8,621 bases of DNA from assembly GCA_003242275.1 (NCBI GenBank), contig QGUX01000149.1:1-8621 (forward strand), in the 5' to 3' direction. The notes below the pieces were generated by a model. The model saw only the letters and a list, made by a program, of their open reading frames with translations. It did not search any database and was not told the origin of the DNA. Positions 1 to 8,621 of this stretch are shown here, piece after piece. How positions within the stretch are numbered: the stretch's first letter is position 1; the number at the start of each line of letters is the position of its first letter. A program made the position numbers and the translations under genes. The stretch is from Pseudomonadota bacterium. Lineage in GTDB: Bacteria > Pseudomonadota > Gammaproteobacteria > Steroidobacterales > Steroidobacteraceae.

Positions 1-61
1 CCACTTAGGAGCGTTCGCCGGTGGAGCGACCCGCCCACACCCGGAGCCCGAAGTTTTCGTT
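1..61 (-). other. Possible remnant of the receptor frame beyond its stop codon
   Basis: Reading the receptor frame past the TAA at 62-64 gives NENFGLRVWAGRSTGERS, a second TAA at 5-7, then V. In related TonB-dependent receptors the plug is followed at this spacing by a pattern like GDNENY...G...GERSHV. The frame therefore still resembles the protein, and both stops fall where the family has ordinary residues. This is a judgement from remembered family patterns over only about 20 codons. It could reflect a decayed gene or poor sequence at an assembly edge. Confidence 0.4.
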
Positions 62-637
62 TTATACGCGGCTGGTGATGCCGCCCTGCGCCTTGCCCTT
101 GATGCCGGTGTAGTCGGTATCCAGCAGGAAGTTGACCACGCCGGCCACCGCGTCCGAGCCATAGGCCGCGGAGGCACCGCCGGTGACGACCTCCATGCCG
201 CGGATCATCGACTCGGGGAAGGTGGCCACGTCGGCCACGCCGGCACGGGTGGAGGAGGCCACGCGGCGGCCGTCCAGCAGCACCAGCGTGCGGTTGGAAC
301 CCACGCCGCGCAGGTTCAGGAAGCTCGAACCGGCCGCGCCGCCGATGTTGAATATGTTGGCGGGGCCGGAGTTGTTCAGGAACTGCGGCAGCTGGTTGAG
401 CGCCTCCACGAGGTGACCCGGCGCCAGCGCCTCGATCTCCTCGCTCTGCATGGCCGTCACCGGCGTCGGCGTCTCCATGCCGTCGCGCACGCGCAGGCGC
501 GAGCCCGTCACGGTGATCTCGTCGAGGACGACCCCGTCCTCACCCTCTGCCCCCGGCCCGGACTGGCCCCAGGCCGGCAGTGCCGCGGCCACGGCCATGG
601 CCACGCCGGGCACCAACAATTTCCTCACGAATGACAT
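62..637 (-). pseudogene. TonB-dependent receptor, N-terminal signal peptide and plug only (truncated by premature stop)
   Basis: The frame encodes 191 residues of an outer-membrane TonB-dependent receptor. Such proteins import a bound ligand into the periplasm using TonB energy. I place the start at the ATG at 637 because a classical signal peptide follows: MSFVRK, then a hydrophobic stretch at about 7-22, with likely cleavage after AWG near residue 24. AGGGG lies 10 nt upstream. A TonB-box-like segment, DEITVTGSR, is at 39-47. Plug-domain signatures follow: LNLRGVGSNRTLVLLDGRR (107-125) and GGASAAYGSDAVAGVVNF (153-170). The frame ends after GITSRV at a TAA, exactly where the plug should pass into the beta-barrel. 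Relatives run to roughly 700-1000 residues, so the whole barrel is missing from this frame and the product could not form a working receptor. Ligand unknown. Family assignment is secure; the pseudogene reading is probable, with assembly error the main alternative. Confidence 0.8.
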
Positions 638-937
638 CGATGATTGACCCCTGGGGAAGGTCCCCTTGACTGTTTTCCCAATGATGCGGGCAGGTTGTGG
701 CAACCAATAACTAACTCTGAATATTTGCCAAAACCTATCAGTAATTGCCCGAGGCGGAAGCATAGGCGGCGCCGCCCCCCGCGACAAGGCAAACACCCGG
801 ATGGCGGGCATCAGGGTTTCTTATGGAGGGGGCGCGACCCGGCCGACGCGGGCTTGGGCGCCCGTCCGACACGCTTCCGGCTCCCACCGTGCCAACGTCG
901 TCCGGAGGGGCCGGCAGCCGCCGGCAAGGAGACGGGC
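638..937. promoter_or_regulatory. Divergent intergenic region with AT-rich core
   Basis: This 300-bp gap separates the leftward receptor gene from the rightward cysteine-rich gene, so it should hold promoters for both. The stretch at about 695-750 is clearly AT-rich against very GC-rich surroundings. On the minus strand it contains TTGGCA (731-726), a possible -35 element, but no convincing -10 at proper spacing. It also holds GGCAATTA (749-742) and GGCAAATA (729-722), direct repeats 20 bp apart, and the inverted repeat GGTTG-TGG-CAACC (693-705). I could not fix a transcription start on either strand. An open frame crosses the region on the plus strand, but its translation shows no family features and I do not call a gene. 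Confidence 0.4.
926..931 (+). promoter_or_regulatory. Ribosome binding site of the cysteine-rich gene
   Basis: AAGGAG lies 6 nt upstream of the ATG at 938. It is a near-ideal Shine-Dalgarno and fixes the start of the small gene against the longer frame that opens at 644. Confidence 0.75.
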
Positions 938-1189
938 ATGCCCACCTGCGAAGTCTGCGGCAACGACTACGACAAGGCGTTCGAAGTGGTCCGCGGCGGG
1001 AAGAAGCACGTGTTCGACAGCTTCGAATGCGCCATCCACGCGCTGGCGCCCACCTGCGCGCACTGCGGCTGCCGCGTGATCGGCCACGGCGTGGAGACGC
1101 CGGTGGGCATGTTCTGCTGTGCGAGCTGCGCGCGGCACCAGGGGTCCACCGCCGTCCGGGACCGCGAACCCGGCCGCGTGCGCAACTGA
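938..1189 (+). CDS. Small cysteine-rich putative zinc-binding protein (83 aa)
   Basis: An 83-residue, probably cytoplasmic protein with no signal peptide or membrane segment. Nine cysteines fall into two groups. The first is C4-x2-C7 followed by FDSFEC with C31, which resembles the C-x2-C...F...C layout of TRASH/YHS-type zinc modules. The second is C40-x2-C43-x-C45 with FCCASC carrying C60, C61 and C64, a treble-clef or LIM-like spacing. Histidines at 24, 34, 42, 50 and 67 could add ligands. The pattern is that of a structural metal site or a small metal-carrying protein. I recall similar proteins listed as hypothetical or as prokaryotic metallothionein-like, but I cannot confirm this and assign no function. 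The ATG is supported by AAGGAG 6 nt upstream. The DUF72 gene begins 35 nt after the stop on the same strand, so the two are likely co-transcribed. The C-terminal tail from about residue 68 is polar and probably disordered. Confidence 0.8.
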   Translation: MPTCEVCGNDYDKAFEVVRGGKKHVFDSFECAIHALAPTCAHCGCRVIGHGVETPVGMFCCASCARHQGSTAVRDREPGRVRN

Positions 1190-1224
1190 AGGGGGCTGCC
1201 GGCGGACGCGGGGGCAGGTTGCAG

Positions 1225-2157
1225 GTGATCCGCATCGGCCTGTCCGGCTGGAGCTACGGCGGCTGGCGCGGCCGGTTCTACCCCGAGGACCTGCCGCAGC
1301 GCTGCGAGCTGGCCTACGCCGCCGCCCTCTACGGCACCATCGAGGTCAACGGCACCTTCTACGGCCTGCAGCAGCCCGCGAGCTTCGGCCGCTGGCATGA
1401 CGAGACGCCGCCGGGATTCGTGTTCGCGGTGAAGGGACCGCGCTACATCACGCACATGCGCCGCCTGCGGGACGTGTGCACGCCGCTGGCCAATTTCCTG
1501 GCCTCGGGCCTGCTGCGGCTGGCGGGCAAGCTGGGTCCCATCCTGTGGCAGTTCCCGGCCTCGATGCGCTACGACCCGGCGCGCTTCGAGGAATTCTTCC
1601 GCCTGCTGCCGCGGAACACCACGGCAGCGCAGGCGCTGGCACGCGGGCATGGCAAGCTGCGCGGCCGCGCCTGGCTTGCGGTGCCTGGGCAGCGGCGGAT
1701 GCGCCATGCCGTGGAGATCCGCCACGACAGCTTCCGTTCCGGGACCTTCATCCGCCAGCTTCGCCGCCACCGCATCGCGCTGGTGGTGGCGGATACCGTG
1801 GACTGGCCGCTGCTGATGGATGTCACCGCGGACTTCATGTACTGCCGGCTGCACGGCTCCGAGGAGCTGTATGCCAGCGGCTATGGCACCGAGGCCCTGC
1901 GGCGCTGGGCCACGCGCGTGCGCACCTGGGCACGAGGGACCGAACCCCGCGATGCCGTGCGCGTGCTGCCCCGGTCACCGCCGCGGCTGCGGGGCCGCGA
2001 CGTGTTCGTGTTCTTCGACAACGACGCCAAGGTGCGGGCACCGCCAGACGCGGCGGCGCTGCAGGCCATGCTGCGCACAGGCCCGCCGCAGGCCCGGACA
2101 CCCGCAACGGCGGATGCGCCGCGCCGGCGCCGCGCAAGGCGGGCCGGGGCGCGATGA
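1225..2157 (+). CDS. DUF72 (YecE-like) family protein
   Basis: A 310-residue member of the DUF72 family (Pfam PF01904; E. coli YecE), predicted to fold as a TIM-barrel-like protein. Its biochemical role is not established. Family blocks appear in order: IRIGLSGWSYGGWRGRFYP (2-20), IEVNGTFY (39-46), FVFAVKGPRYITH (65-77), LGPILWQFP (103-111), HAVEIRHDSF (161-170), VVADTVDWP (187-195), YCRLHGSEELYASGYG (206-221) and FVFFDNDAKVRAP (261-273). All the conserved acidic and aromatic positions I know are present, so the fold looks intact. I choose the GTG at 1225 because VIRIG matches the usual family N-terminus and a GGGGGCAGG purine-rich stretch ends 6 nt upstream. A TTG at 1219 is a less likely alternative. 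The family normally ends soon after the DNDAKVRAP block. Here about 35 residues follow, including an arginine-rich tail (RRRRARRAGAR). The gene follows the cysteine-rich gene by 35 nt and converges on rpoC. Confidence 0.9.
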   Translation: MIRIGLSGWSYGGWRGRFYPEDLPQRCELAYAAALYGTIEVNGTFYGLQQPASFGRWHDETPPGFVFAVKGPRYITHMRRLRDVCTPLANFLASGLLRLAGKLGPILWQFPASMRYDPARFEEFFRLLPRNTTAAQALARGHGKLRGRAWLAVPGQRRMRHAVEIRHDSFRSGTFIRQLRRHRIALVVADTVDWPLLMDVTADFMYCRLHGSEELYASGYGTEALRRWATRVRTWARGTEPRDAVRVLPRSPPRLRGRDVFVFFDNDAKVRAPPDAAALQAMLRTGPPQARTPATADAPRRRRARRAGAR

Positions 2158-2170
2158 AACGGGCCCTGCG

Positions 2171-2209
2171 CAAAGAAAAAGGGGCGCGGCAGCCATGCCG
2201 CCGCGCCCC
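2171..2209 (-). terminator. Rho-independent terminator of the rpoBC operon
   Basis: A perfect 10-bp GC stem, GGGGCGCGGC (2181-2190) with GCCGCGCCCC (2200-2209), encloses a 9-nt loop. Read on the minus strand, the stem is followed by TTTTTCTTT (2180-2172). It starts 36 nt after the rpoC stop. On the plus strand the same hairpin has no T-tract after it, so it is not a canonical terminator for the converging DUF72 gene. Confidence 0.9.
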
Positions 2210-2245
2210 GGATCCCCCGCCGGCGAGGGACGGGAAGCAGGGGGC

Positions 2246-6445
<4,200 letters not shown>

Positions 6446-6452
6446 GTGTTAA

Positions 6453-6457
6453 CTCCT
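6453..6457 (-). promoter_or_regulatory. Ribosome binding site of rpoC
   Basis: AGGAG on the minus strand sits 7 nt before the rpoC ATG, within the 26-nt rpoB-rpoC gap. This spacing supports the chosen start and translation from a shared rpoBC transcript. Confidence 0.8.
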
Positions 6458-6471
6458 CGTGGCTCCGCCAA

Positions 6472-8621
<2,150 letters not shown>

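Noticed and set aside
765..776. Perfect palindrome GGCGGCGCCGCC
   Set aside because: No T-tract follows on either strand and such palindromes are expected by chance in very GC-rich DNA.
644..937. Upstream extension of the cysteine-rich gene's frame
   Set aside because: No recognisable protein pattern, and the ATG at 938 has a strong ribosome binding site.
823..1224. Upstream extension of the DUF72 frame
   Set aside because: The extension overlaps the cysteine-rich gene in another frame and has no family similarity; DUF72 homology begins at VIRIG, matching the GTG at 1225.
1..2245. Possibility of a new defence or biosynthetic system
   Set aside because: Only three non-RNA-polymerase genes are visible, one of them broken, and none carries nuclease, toxin, reverse transcriptase or similar effector motifs.

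Overview
The window looks like chromosomal DNA from a high-GC proteobacterium, most likely a gammaproteobacterium. The RpoB and RpoC sequences follow the E. coli proteins almost residue for residue. RpoC even keeps E. coli numbering for its two zinc sites, catalytic aspartates and trigger loop. The TonB-dependent receptor N-terminus resembles the long carbohydrate- or xenobiotic-type receptors common in Xanthomonadales, Steroidobacterales and similar groups. That finer placement is inference from remembered sequences, not a search.

The right three quarters (2246-8621) is the minus-strand rpoBC operon. It holds the C-terminal half of rpoB, cut by the right edge, then a 26-nt gap with a good ribosome binding site, then complete rpoC (1399 aa). 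A strong intrinsic terminator (2171-2209) ends the operon. Both genes look intact and ordinary.

The left quarter holds accessory genes. Two plus-strand genes converge on rpoC: an 83-aa cysteine-rich protein with two putative metal-binding modules (938-1189) and, 35 nt later, a DUF72/YecE-family protein (1225-2157). The short spacing suggests co-transcription. Diverging from them across a 300-bp intergenic region (638-937, with an AT-rich core around 695-750) is a minus-strand TonB-dependent receptor. It has a signal peptide and most of the plug domain but stops at 62. The same frame past that stop, and past a second stop at 5-7, still reads like the family, so the gene appears broken or its sequence is damaged at the window edge.

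I found no RNA genes, insertion sequences, CRISPR arrays or convincing new multi-gene system. The least ordinary items are the cysteine-rich protein paired with DUF72, the disrupted receptor, and a small set of repeats in the divergent intergenic region.
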